DNA of 64,000 nt from Sulfidibacterium sp964549335 (lineage in GTDB: Bacteria > Bacteroidota > Bacteroidia > Bacteroidales > F082). The notes beneath the pieces are model-generated. The model did no database searches, was not told the origin of the DNA, and saw only the letters and a list, made by a program, of their open reading frames with translations. The position numbers were made by a program, and so were the translations under genes. Below, one piece after another: positions 1-7,904 of the stretch. Where the stretch lies: NCBI GenBank assembly GCA_964549335.1, contig CAZJUQ010000027.1:62001-126000 (forward strand), in the 5' to 3' direction. How positions within the stretch are numbered: position 1 is the first letter of the stretch; each line of letters opens with the position of its first letter.

Positions 1-1193
1 TTTCCCATCGACTTTTTATCGCTGACAAAATGTATTAGTGGAATTACGGCAAATCCCAATTGAAGACTTAATACAACCTGGCTCAAAATCAACAGTTTGC
101 CCGTATATTCCTCGCCGAAATAAATTAAAACGAGTATTGCAGGCAAAATAGCCAAAGAACGGGTTATGATGCGGCGTGCCCACGGCTGTATTCTGAAATT
201 GATAAACCCTTCCATGATGATTTGCCCGGCAAGAGTGCCGGTTATTGTGGAGCTTTGTCCCGCCGATATAAGCGCCACCGCAAAAAGTATTGATGCCCAT
301 TCGGTACCGAGTATGGGCGATAAAAATTTATATGCATCTTGAATTTCCGACACCTGAAACAGTCCTGCCTTGTAAAAGGTTCCGGCAGCCAAAATCATAA
401 TGGCGGCATTTACGAAAAAAGCCATGTTTAAAGCTACCGCCGAATCGATAAAGTTAAACTTTAACGCTTCTCCTATGTTAACTCTTGTTTTATTGAATTT
501 CCTTGTCTGTACCAATGACGAATGAAGGTAAAGATTGTGAGGCATCACGGTGGCGCCTATTATTCCAATTGCTATGTATAAAGCCGCATCACCGGGCAAC
601 GAAGGTATAAACCCTTTTGCCAACTCTGTTGTGTCGGGCGAAACAAGAATCATCTCCACAAAAAATGCAATGCCTATCACCCCTATAAGTGCCAAAATGA
701 ACGCTTCGGTTTTCCGCATACCCCTGTTTAACAAAAAAAGCAGAAGTAAAGTGTCGGTAAAGGTTAGCAATACGCCGTATATGAGCGGGATACCGAACAA
801 TAATTGCAAGCCTATTGCCATGCCGAGGACCTCTGCCAAATCGGTGCTGATGATAGCCGTCTCGGCCAAAAAATAGAGAATGTAATTTATCCCGGCAGGA
901 TAACTTTCGCGGCACGACTGTGCCAAATCGCGCCCCCTGACTATTCCCAAACGTACACTCAAACTTTGCAACAACAAAGCCATCACGTTCGACATCAATA
1001 ATACCCATATGAGTGCGTATCCGAACTGACTGCCTCCGGCAATATCTGTAGCCCAGTTCCCCGGATCCATATACCCTACGCTCACAAGATAGGCCGGTCC
1101 CATAAATGCCGCAAGCTTTTTAAAAAAACCGCGTTTCGCTGTGGTGTCAACCGTGGCATTTACCTCTTCAAGCGATTTGGTTTCGTTTGCCAT
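1..1193 (-). CDS. mntH: Nramp-family Mn2+/Fe2+ transporter, C-terminus cut by window edge
   Basis: Inner-membrane proton-coupled divalent metal importer of the Nramp family. The frame opens at the ATG at 1193 and runs off the left edge without a stop, so about 397 residues are visible. The N-terminal helix 1 metal-binding motif DPGN (residues 43-46, within YMDPGNWATD) and the helix 6 motif MPHNLYLHSS are both present; these are the two unwound helices that hold the metal in the family. Many hydrophobic segments are visible, as expected for an 11-12 TM carrier. It is divergent from rex, with which it shares a 142-bp intergenic region containing its own -7 box and a Rex-like operator. Metal specificity (Mn versus Fe) cannot be told from the sequence. 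Confidence 0.93.
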   Translation of the reverse strand, partial: MANETKSLEEVNATVDTTAKRGFFKKLAAFMGPAYLVSVGYMDPGNWATDIAGGSQFGYALIWVLLMSNVMALLLQSLSVRLGIVRGRDLAQSCRESYPAGINYILYFLAETAIISTDLAEVLGMAIGLQLLFGIPLIYGVLLTFTDTLLLLFLLNRGMRKTEAFILALIGVIGIAFFVEMILVSPDTTELAKGFIPSLPGDAALYIAIGIIGATVMPHNLYLHSSLVQTRKFNKTRVNIGEALKFNFIDSAVALNMAFFVNAAIMILAAGTFYKAGLFQVSEIQDAYKFLSPILGTEWASILFAVALISAGQSSTITGTLAGQIIMEGFINFRIQPWARRIITRSLAILPAILVLIYFGEEYTGKLLILSQVVLSLQLGFAVIPLIHFVSDKKSMG

Positions 1194-1253
1194 TTCCCTG
1201 ATTTTTTTTTAGCCTTTTTCCTTTTAATTTTTATACCGATTAATAATTATTCA

Positions 1254-1261
1254 CAAAAATA
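1254..1261 (-). promoter_or_regulatory. -7 box of mntH promoter
   Basis: Reading TATTTTTG on the minus strand, matching the Bacteroidota -7 consensus TAnnTTTG, about 60 bp before the mntH start. A possible TTG -33 element lies 15 bp upstream, shorter than usual. The Rex-like repeat 1262-1279 fills this spacer. Confidence 0.5.
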
Positions 1262-1279
1262 TTGTTATTTTTTTAACAA
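1262..1279. promoter_or_regulatory. Probable Rex operator between mntH and rex
   Basis: Sequence TTGTTATTTTTTTAACAA. The Rex family binds TTGTKAA-N4-TTMACAA-type repeats; this matches at 13 of 14 half-site positions. It abuts the mntH -7 box and covers about -45 to -28 of the rex promoter, so it could serve for autoregulation, mntH control, or both. The T-tract spacer is AT-rich, so a chance match is possible. Confidence 0.55.
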
Positions 1280-1306
1280 AATTAGGTTTTGTATCTTTTG
1301 TTGATA

Positions 1307-1314
1307 TATATTTG
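1307..1314 (+). promoter_or_regulatory. -7 box of rex promoter
   Basis: TATATTTG, a full TAnnTTTG match 21 bp before the ATG at 1336. It sets the rex start: the longer frame beginning at the TTG at 1312 would start inside this promoter element. A TTTG at 1288-1291 is a weak -33 candidate (spacing 15 bp). Confidence 0.6.
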
Positions 1315-1335
1315 CACTGTGAAATAATTAACAAA

Positions 1336-2013
1336 ATGGAAGACGTACAAGAATTAATTGCGAGATTACCGCATAAAACCATAGAAAGGTTAAGTCAATA
1401 CAGGCGTGCACTGTTGATATGTCTCGAAAAGGGCAAGGAGTATATATTTTCGCATGAGATTGCGGAGATACAACACATTACCGCCGTGCAGGTTAGGCGC
1501 GATTTGATGTTGGTGGGTTATAGCGGCACACTACGCAAAGGTTATAACATAAGAAAGTTGATAGAGCTTATAAGCGATATAATAGACTGCCACAAAGGCA
1601 TCAATGTGGCAATAATAGGTTTGGGAAACCTGGGACGCGCGGTGTTGAAATATCTCAAAAACAAAAGGGAGAAACTCACGATAGTGGCCGGTTTCGACAT
1701 TGATGAGGATAAAATAGGCAAGAAATACTATGGCATACCATGTTATTCGCCTGCCGACATGCAAAAGGTTGTCAAAGAAAAAAACATAGGTATTGCAATA
1801 GTTACGGTGCCCCCCGAAAAGACAAACGAAACGGCAAAACGTCTTGTAAATGCGGGCATAAAAGGTATTTTGAATTTTACCTCCACTCCTATGATTGTTC
1901 CCGACAATATTTTTCTTGAGGAGTACGATATGATAACCTCCATAGAAAAGGTAGCTTTTTACGTAAAGCAGGCCATGCTTGAGGAGTGGAAGGACAATGA
2001 TAATAAGGCGTAG
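1336..2013 (+). CDS. rex: Redox-sensing transcriptional repressor Rex
   Basis: Cytoplasmic homodimeric repressor that senses the NADH/NAD+ ratio and releases DNA when NADH binds. The 225-residue protein has the family layout: an N-terminal winged helix (about residues 1-75; TAVQVRRDLMLVGYSGTLRKGYNI is the conserved recognition region) followed by a Rossmann domain with the dinucleotide-binding glycine motif GLGNLGRAV (about 103-111) and an acidic residue after the next strand (AGFDID). The start is the ATG at 1336 because the upstream TTG lies in the promoter. It is convergent with the EEP gene, only 6 bp away. Rex-like operators occur at its own promoter and at the hydrogenase promoter about 41 kb away, which suggests a hydrogenase/fermentation regulon. 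Confidence 0.93.
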   Translation: MEDVQELIARLPHKTIERLSQYRRALLICLEKGKEYIFSHEIAEIQHITAVQVRRDLMLVGYSGTLRKGYNIRKLIELISDIIDCHKGINVAIIGLGNLGRAVLKYLKNKREKLTIVAGFDIDEDKIGKKYYGIPCYSPADMQKVVKEKNIGIAIVTVPPEKTNETAKRLVNAGIKGILNFTSTPMIVPDNIFLEEYDMITSIEKVAFYVKQAMLEEWKDNDNKA

Positions 2014-2019
2014 TGAGTA

Positions 2020-3117
2020 TCAGTGCGAAATAAATCCTGCCGAAACAGGAAAATGATCCGAGAAATGTACTTTGGAGCGTTTGTACGATACCGTTTCCAA
2101 TTTACCTCTTGTCATTATATAATCAATTCTTAAAAAGGGTATCTTGTTTGCATAGGTAACACTCATTCCCGACCCTTTCCGTTTGAATGCGTCGTTAAGA
2201 AAGCGTGTGGCGTAATTGTATGAATAGGAGCCCGGCGTGTCGTTCATATCGCCGCAAACAATCACTTTTCCCTTGAAATTGTTTACCAAATCCATTACCG
2301 CTTTTATTTGCTTGTGATGCAATGAATAGGTTTTTACCAATTTCATATAAATACTTTTAATTCTGTTAAATTTCCCCCTCTTTCCGTTACCTGCGTCACC
2401 CGAAATAAAATCGATATCGGCGGGATTGAGGCTTACGCTGGCAAGGTGAATGTTTACAACCCTTACGGTATCGCCGTTTATAAGCAAATCGCTGTAAATA
2501 CAAAATGTACGGTGCCCCTCAAACCTGAGGTATCCCGTATTTGACTTTTTGAATTTGGAAAATATTACCATTCCTGTCAGTTCGTTATGTTTCGGCCCGT
2601 AATAACTCTGGAAATAGTAACTGCCCGCATTTAAATCTTTTCCCGTCTCTTTCAGCGGACCGTATAACATTCTGTCTTTGGAACGGAATTCCTGTAAACA
2701 GACAATGTCGGGTTGTTGAGAAACCAAAAAGTGCATTATGTCGTTTTTTGTGCCGTTTAACACTATTTTGTCTTTGCTGTTCGAAAAACCGTGCACATTG
2801 TACGATACAACGGTAAATTCTGCTTTTTGTCCGCTTTTATTCCCAAAGTTAAAGGCAAAATGGTTGAGAAAAATATTGTAACTTATTAAAATAAAAACCA
2901 GGGAGATAAAACTTCTTTTCAGGGAAAAAAACAACCAAAACAGCGTAAAGAAAAGATTGGCAAAAAAAACTACGGGAAAAAAAAGTCCGAATACCGATAA
3001 AAAGGGCATTCCGTTTATATATGACGGTGCCATGGAGAGTAACAGCAAAATTATCACCATTAGGTTGATAATCCAAAAAAACGATAAAACCGGATTATGT
3101 ACTTTTTGTTTTTTCAA
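2020..3117 (-). CDS. Membrane-anchored endonuclease/exonuclease/phosphatase (EEP) family protein
   Basis: A 365-residue protein with about three N-terminal hydrophobic segments (residues 10-95) followed by an EEP metallohydrolase domain. Catalytic motifs of the family are intact: SYNVHG (metal/phosphate Asn), CLQEF (metal Glu), GDMNDTP (Asp and Asn) and the C-terminal SDHFPV (Asp-His pair). EEP members cleave phosphodiesters in nucleic acids, inositol phosphates or lipids; the substrate here cannot be told, and the membrane anchor argues for an envelope role. The start used is TTG at 3117, which keeps the first hydrophobic segment; the next ATG is at residue 20, inside that segment. Homologues in Bacteroidota often sit beside rhomboid proteases, but none is present here. 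Confidence 0.85.
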   Translation of the reverse strand: MKKQKVHNPVLSFFWIINLMVIILLLLSMAPSYINGMPFLSVFGLFFPVVFFANLFFTLFWLFFSLKRSFISLVFILISYNIFLNHFAFNFGNKSGQKAEFTVVSYNVHGFSNSKDKIVLNGTKNDIMHFLVSQQPDIVCLQEFRSKDRMLYGPLKETGKDLNAGSYYFQSYYGPKHNELTGMVIFSKFKKSNTGYLRFEGHRTFCIYSDLLINGDTVRVVNIHLASVSLNPADIDFISGDAGNGKRGKFNRIKSIYMKLVKTYSLHHKQIKAVMDLVNNFKGKVIVCGDMNDTPGSYSYNYATRFLNDAFKRKGSGMSVTYANKIPFLRIDYIMTRGKLETVSYKRSKVHFSDHFPVSAGFISH

Positions 3118-3196
3118 ATTCAGTAAAATTACCGTTATATATAAAAATTACCGTGGAGAGCAAATACTATCGGTTTAATATCCGCAACAAAAATAA

Positions 3197-3226
3197 TTGA
3201 AATGAGCGATATTTCGTATATTTTTG
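3197..3226 (+). promoter_or_regulatory. Promoter of the type IX secreted protein and queE
   Basis: TTG (3197-3199), 19-bp spacer, then TATTTTTG (3219-3226): a textbook Bacteroidota -33/-7 pair. It leaves a leader of about 130 nt before the ATG at 3363. Confidence 0.65.
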
Positions 3227-3362
3227 CAAAAGAAGATGAAACTTATTCTCCGGATAATTAATAAGAAGAAACAATGATAAAACCGGATGTAACGGAATCC
3301 GTTCCAAATGTGCGTCAATGCCGGAACTGACTCTTTTTAGAATATTTACAAATTTAATTAAG

Positions 3363-4601
3363 ATGAAATCGATTATAACATTACTTTTTTTTCAACTGCT
3401 TTTTGCACCTCTTTTTTCGCAACAAACCGGATGTACCGACCCAAGGGCAAACAATTTCAATCCGCAGGCAACGCAAAACGACGGCAGTTGTACATACAAT
3501 ATTACGGTTTACAATCCTCCGGTCAGGTATATTTTACCCGACGAAGTTGACGAAACATCGGGTTTGATTTTTTACATGGGCGGTTACTGGACTATAAACG
3601 ACAGCGGCGGACTTCCGGTAATATACAAACTCGACACACTCACCGGGAGTGTAATTCAGCGCATTACCGTCAGCAATGCTACCAATGTCGATTGGGAAGA
3701 CATAACTCAGGATAATGAACACATTTTTGTGGGCGATTTCGGAAACAATTCGGGTAACAGAGACGATTTGTGCATCTATATTGTTGATAAAAGCACTATT
3801 CCGGCTACCGGCGATATTGCAGTGAATTCAAAAAAAATTTCCTTTTCTTATGAAGATTATCCCGGACATGTGGAAAAGCGCAAGTATAATAATTTCGATT
3901 GCGAAGCATTTCTTTCGGCGGGCGATTCGCTCTATCTTTTCAGTAAAGACTGGGAAGATGGACATACGCGTATGTACACCCTGCCCAAAACAGCAGGGAA
4001 TTATACGGCAAAAGTGCTTTACCGGTTTAACAGTGCAGGTTTAATTACCGGTGCCGATTTCAATAAAGAGAATAACGAGGTGGTGCTTGTGGGATATACC
4101 AATAAAAGGTGGGTGCCATTTTTATGGATTTTATTCGATTTTAAAGGATATAACTTTTTTTCGGGTAACAAAAGAAGGATTGACATGCCCAATGTTACTG
4201 CCACACAAACCGAAGGAATAGCTTATGTGAACGGAAAAAGGGGAGTTATCAGTTCGGAAGGAAGAGTCTTTTTTTCGCAAACCATGTTCGACTTTTCAAC
4301 CGCACAATGGACCGACAAAGCATATGCCGGCATTCCGCGACCCGTTGACACGGCTCTCTTTTTATCCATATATCCCAATCCTCTTAAAAAATCAAAATTG
4401 CACGTGAAGATAAACGGCAACGTAAAAAACACATTCACCCTTGCCGTTTTAGATACTTCGGGACGATTGGTTTTCGCCCAAAAATACCCTGCCGGTAAAC
4501 GGAAAATCAAGTTGAAGTTTAACAATATTGTAAAGGGTACCTACATAATAAAATTGACCGTGGGTAAAAAAAGTTATAAAAAGAAATTTGTAAAATTGTA
4601 A
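3363..4601 (+). CDS. Type IX secretion substrate with beta-propeller-like body and C-terminal sorting domain
   Basis: A 412-residue secreted protein. It begins with a signal peptide (MKSIITLLFFQLLFAPLFSQ), followed by the cysteine-bearing segment GCTDPRANNFNPQATQNDGSC, a short module common in Bacteroidota exoproteins. The central 280 residues contain motifs such as WTINDSGG, WEDITQD and VGDFGNNSGNRDDLCIY that resemble SdiA-regulated/phytase-like beta-propellers. The last 80 residues (IYPNPLKK... GTYIIKL... KKFVKL) are a type A type IX sorting domain, which directs export across the outer membrane and attachment. The ATG at 3363 is preferred over one at 3318 because it puts the signal peptide at the N-terminus. 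It ends 1 nt before queE, so the two are co-transcribed. Function unknown. Confidence 0.85.
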   Translation: MKSIITLLFFQLLFAPLFSQQTGCTDPRANNFNPQATQNDGSCTYNITVYNPPVRYILPDEVDETSGLIFYMGGYWTINDSGGLPVIYKLDTLTGSVIQRITVSNATNVDWEDITQDNEHIFVGDFGNNSGNRDDLCIYIVDKSTIPATGDIAVNSKKISFSYEDYPGHVEKRKYNNFDCEAFLSAGDSLYLFSKDWEDGHTRMYTLPKTAGNYTAKVLYRFNSAGLITGADFNKENNEVVLVGYTNKRWVPFLWILFDFKGYNFFSGNKRRIDMPNVTATQTEGIAYVNGKRGVISSEGRVFFSQTMFDFSTAQWTDKAYAGIPRPVDTALFLSIYPNPLKKSKLHVKINGNVKNTFTLAVLDTSGRLVFAQKYPAGKRKIKLKFNNIVKGTYIIKLTVGKKSYKKKFVKL

Positions 4602-4602
4602 A

Positions 4603-5235
4603 ATGAGCAATAGCGGAAAGGATATACTCGAAAGCGGTAAAAAGTTGCCTTTGATGGAGGAGTTTTACACCTTGCAGGGCGAAGGTTACCATATGGGCGA
4701 AGCTGCTTATTTTGTTCGTATCGGCGGTTGCGACGTGGGTTGCTCGTGGTGCGACAGTAAAGAGTCGTGGAATGCCAAACTCTTTCCTCCTGTTCCTGTT
4801 GAAGAGGTGGTAAAGAGAGCGGCACAATACCCTGCAAAAAATGTAGTGGTTACCGGAGGTGAACCCTCTATGTACCGGCTCGAATATTTTACCGAAAAAA
4901 TCCATGAAAAGGGATTGCGATGTGCCGTTGAAACTTCGGGTGCATACAAACTGACAGGAAACTGGGACTGGATTTGCCTCTCTCCCAAAAAACAGTCGCC
5001 TCCGCAAAAATCAATATTTCCCCGTGCCGACGAACTTAAAGTTATTATTGAGAAACCGGAGGATTTTGAATGGGCCGAGCAAAATGCCGCACTTGTAAGC
5101 AAAGAGTGCCACCTTTTTTTACAGCCCGAGTGGAGCGTTTCTAAAGAGATTTCGGAGATTATTGCCGGTTATGTTATGGAGCATCCCCGCTGGCGGATAT
5201 CCTTACAAGCACATAAATATATAGGAATTCCTTAA
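4603..5235 (+). CDS. queE: 7-carboxy-7-deazaguanine synthase (radical SAM)
   Basis: QueE converts 6-carboxytetrahydropterin to 7-carboxy-7-deazaguanine, a step of queuosine/preQ0 synthesis. The 210-residue protein shows the features of the family: EEFYTLQGEG at the N-terminus, the radical SAM cysteines in GGCDVGCSWCDSKESW (CxxxCxxC), the SAM-binding TGGEPSM, and a C-terminal LQAHKYIGIP. Length is normal. It starts 1 nt after the type IX secreted protein, so it seems to depend on that promoter; no other queuosine gene is in the window. It is followed by convergent aat. Confidence 0.93.
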   Translation: MSNSGKDILESGKKLPLMEEFYTLQGEGYHMGEAAYFVRIGGCDVGCSWCDSKESWNAKLFPPVPVEEVVKRAAQYPAKNVVVTGGEPSMYRLEYFTEKIHEKGLRCAVETSGAYKLTGNWDWICLSPKKQSPPQKSIFPRADELKVIIEKPEDFEWAEQNAALVSKECHLFLQPEWSVSKEISEIIAGYVMEHPRWRISLQAHKYIGIP

Positions 5236-5279
5236 ATTGTGTTTGCTCTTTTTTTACTGTTGCCCCGGCATTTTAATAT

Positions 5280-5948
5280 TTAAAACACCGTTTTATATCC
5301 TCTGTATTTTTCAACCAACATTAAAAACTCCCTTCTCGGTATCAGTTCGGCTCCCATACTTCTCAGGTGTGGTGTATCTTGTTGTACATCAATTATCTTT
5401 ACGTCCAGCGCAATCAATCTGTTTATCAAATGCCAAAAGGCGACCTTAGAAGCGTTGCTTTTTTTGTGGAACATCGATTCGCCGAAAAAGACCTTTCCCA
5501 GTAAAATGCCGTAAAGTCCGCCTGCCAGTTCTCCCTTTTCCCACGTTTCTACCGAGTGTGCCAATCCCAAATGGTGTAGTCGGGTATATGCCTGTATCAT
5601 TTCGCCTGTTATCCATGTTCCCTCCTGCCCTTTCCTGTCTATTTTTCCACATTCGTTAATAACGCTAACGAAATCTTTATCGAAGGTTACTTCAAACCGG
5701 TTGCTCGACACTAATCTGCGCAACGATTTACTCCTTTTGAACTTTCCGGGATAAAGAACGGCACGCGGGTCGGGCGACCACCACAAAATGGGTTCGCCTT
5801 GGGCATACCAGGGAAAAATCCCGTTTGAATATGCCAAAATCAACCTCCCGGCAGATAAATCGCCTCCCACTGCAAGCAAGCCGTTACTATCAGCCAACGA
5901 AGGATGGGGGAAAACTATTTCGTCGTCAGGAAGTTGATAAACAGCCAT
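5280..5948 (-). CDS. aat: Leucyl/phenylalanyl-tRNA-protein transferase
   Basis: Aat transfers Leu or Phe from aminoacyl-tRNA to proteins with N-terminal Lys or Arg, marking them for ClpS/ClpAP degradation (N-end rule). The 222-residue protein has the family motifs: FPHPSLADSNGLLAVGGDLS, YSNGIFPWY, WWSPDPRAVL, TWITGEMIQAY, SVETWEKGELAGGLYG, FFGESMFHK and the C-terminal HLRSMGAELIPRREF. Length matches the family. It lies 11 bp downstream of the class III aminotransferase gene and is probably co-transcribed with it; the pairing suggests no functional link. Confidence 0.95.
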   Translation of the reverse strand: MAVYQLPDDEIVFPHPSLADSNGLLAVGGDLSAGRLILAYSNGIFPWYAQGEPILWWSPDPRAVLYPGKFKRSKSLRRLVSSNRFEVTFDKDFVSVINECGKIDRKGQEGTWITGEMIQAYTRLHHLGLAHSVETWEKGELAGGLYGILLGKVFFGESMFHKKSNASKVAFWHLINRLIALDVKIIDVQQDTPHLRSMGAELIPRREFLMLVEKYRGYKTVF

Positions 5949-5959
5949 ATTGTTATGAG

Positions 5960-7162
5960 TTAATTGGTTCCGGCGACCTCGTTTAAACTTTTAACGATTA
6001 ATTCCGATATCATTTCAATCTCTTCATTTGTAATATTGAGCGGCGGTGCAATACGGAACGAATTGCGGTTGAACAAAAACCTGTCAACCACCATTTTGTT
6101 TTCGAACAGTTTACTTACGAGCCTGTCTGCAACATTGCCGTTAATGAGCTCCACTCCTATCATTAAGCCTGTTTGGCGTATCTCTTTTACAAGTTTATGG
6201 TTTTTTAGATATTTTACAAAAAGTTTCCCCTTTTCGCCTGCTTTTTCATAAAGCTTATCGCGTACAATTATTTTTAACGATGCCAATGCCGCCGCACTGC
6301 TTACGGGATGACCCCCGAAAGTGGTTATATGTCCCAACGCCGGGTGGTGAGTGAGCAGGTGCATATTTTCTTTTGATGAAATAAATGCACCTATGGGCAT
6401 TCCTCCGCCCATAGCTTTCGCAAGACATAAAATATCGGGAACAATACCGTAATTTTCAAATGCAAACAGTTTTCCGGTACGTCCGAAACCCATTTGAACC
6501 TCATCGAAAATGAGTAATGCTCCGGTTTCGTCGCATTTTTTACGTAAAGCGGTCATGTATTCCTTGCCCGGAATTATTATCCCTGCTTCGGCTTGTACGG
6601 GCTCTATTACTACGCAAGCAGTATTGACAGAGATTTGTTCCAAATCACCTGTGTTGTTAAATTCCAAAAAACGTATTCCGGGCAGTAAAGGGCGGAACGC
6701 ATTTTTCATCTCCTCGTTTCCCAATATACTTAATGCCCCGTGGGTACTGCCGTGATAGGCATTTTTAAAAGCCACCGTCTCTCTCCTGCCGGTAATGCGC
6801 TTGGCAAGTTTTAATGCTCCTTCAATGGCTTCGCTGCCCGAATTTACAAGATATACCGAATTTAGTGCCGGAGGTAAATATTTGACTATCTCGCCCGCCA
6901 AACGGACTTGCGGCGATTGAATATATTTTCCGTAAACCATTAAATGCATATATGTGGCCGCCTGTTTTTGTACGGCTTCTACAACTTCGGGGTGGGAATG
7001 CCCTAAATTGCTCACCGAAACACCCGATACCAAATCTATGTATTTTTCGCCTTTGTCGGTATATAAATATATCCCCTCGGCTTTTACAACTTCGAGTGCA
7101 TCAGGAACATCCGAAGGTAATGCCAAATGTTTGAAAAAAATTTGTCTGTTGGTTAACTGCAT
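5960..7162 (-). CDS. Class III PLP-dependent aminotransferase (acetylornithine/GABA aminotransferase-like)
   Basis: A 400-residue fold-type I, subgroup III aminotransferase. Visible motifs: SGVSVSNLGHSHPEV near the N-terminus, NSGSEAIEGALKLAK (phosphate binding), FKNAYHGSTHGAL, IFDEVQMGFGRTG (PLP-ring Asp), and LAKAMGGGMPIGA, where the Lys forms the Schiff base. Enzymes of this group act on acetylornithine, ornithine, GABA, putrescine or similar omega-amines. No arginine or GABA pathway gene lies nearby, so the substrate is left open. Start ATG 7162. Confidence 0.85.
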   Translation of the reverse strand: MQLTNRQIFFKHLALPSDVPDALEVVKAEGIYLYTDKGEKYIDLVSGVSVSNLGHSHPEVVEAVQKQAATYMHLMVYGKYIQSPQVRLAGEIVKYLPPALNSVYLVNSGSEAIEGALKLAKRITGRRETVAFKNAYHGSTHGALSILGNEEMKNAFRPLLPGIRFLEFNNTGDLEQISVNTACVVIEPVQAEAGIIIPGKEYMTALRKKCDETGALLIFDEVQMGFGRTGKLFAFENYGIVPDILCLAKAMGGGMPIGAFISSKENMHLLTHHPALGHITTFGGHPVSSAAALASLKIIVRDKLYEKAGEKGKLFVKYLKNHKLVKEIRQTGLMIGVELINGNVADRLVSKLFENKMVVDRFLFNRNSFRIAPPLNITNEEIEMISELIVKSLNEVAGTN

Positions 7163-7315
7163 ATCCTGAATAATTTATTTATTGACATGCAATATTAAAT
7201 ACTTTTGAAACGATACAAAAATTATTTTTAAAAATATGGAAACAGAAACCTCTCCGCGGTTTTTTTTGTGTATTGAATGTTTTAAAGAATTTTTACGATT
7301 TGCAATGCTGCCGTA

Positions 7316-7786
7316 TTAAAAACCGACGGTTTTGTTCCCCTTGTCTTTATTATAAAATGGAAAGACAAAATAGTTATAAATATAACACCCCACACAGAAG
7401 TTAAATACACATTCAATTGTCGAAAGCAAGGATAAAAGCCCGAGTATTACGAAAACCGGAAGTGTAACGCCTGAAACCGTTAAAATTAGTGAAACGGCCA
7501 ACATTGAAAAACCAAGACGCGCAGCGAAAATTTTAGGGGCTTTATCAATATGTTTTGACGATAATCGCAATATACGGTAAATTAGTTGCGACAACAAAGA
7601 TAGAGGACTGTATTTTATTTTGTGAAAGGCACGTATATAAAAATCAGTCAACAAAAAAACCTCTATCCAAACCAACTTGGTTATAAAATAGACTAATATT
7701 AACCCAATGTTTAAAAATGCGATAATTCTCGGAATTGCCTCCGGAATTTTATCTTTCGATACCGGACAAATGATGTTGTTTTTCAA
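7316..7786 (-). CDS. DUF4395 family membrane protein
   Basis: A membrane protein of about 156 residues. The family signature is seen from the start: CPVSKDKIPE..PRIIAFLN, a DF.IRAF motif (LLTDFYIRAFHKIKYSPLSLLSQ), and PKIFAARLGF followed by two hydrophobic segments and FNFCVGCYIY. DUF4395 proteins are small integral membrane proteins of unknown role, sometimes found with thioredoxin-like or thiosulfate-related genes. The TTG at 7786 is chosen because the only ATG upstream (7831) lies inside one of two overlapping -7 boxes. Divergent from menC. Confidence 0.7.
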   Translation of the reverse strand: MKNNIICPVSKDKIPEAIPRIIAFLNIGLILVYFITKLVWIEVFLLTDFYIRAFHKIKYSPLSLLSQLIYRILRLSSKHIDKAPKIFAARLGFSMLAVSLILTVSGVTLPVFVILGLLSLLSTIECVFNFCVGCYIYNYFVFPFYNKDKGNKTVGF

Positions 7787-7814
7787 TTTAACGTTATTTG
7801 ATTTAAATAAAATG

Positions 7815-7832
7815 CAAATATATGCAAACATA
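7815..7832 (-). promoter_or_regulatory. Two overlapping-register -7 boxes for the DUF4395 gene
   Basis: On the minus strand TATGTTTG (7825-7832) is followed 2 bp later by TATATTTG (7815-7822); both match TAnnTTTG. They exclude the ATG at 7831 as a start. Confidence 0.5.
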
Positions 7833-7904
7833 TATTTACATAAATAGATAAATTTAAAGCGGAAGAATAATTTTCTATTTTTACAATCGAAAAAACACTT
7901 TTCA

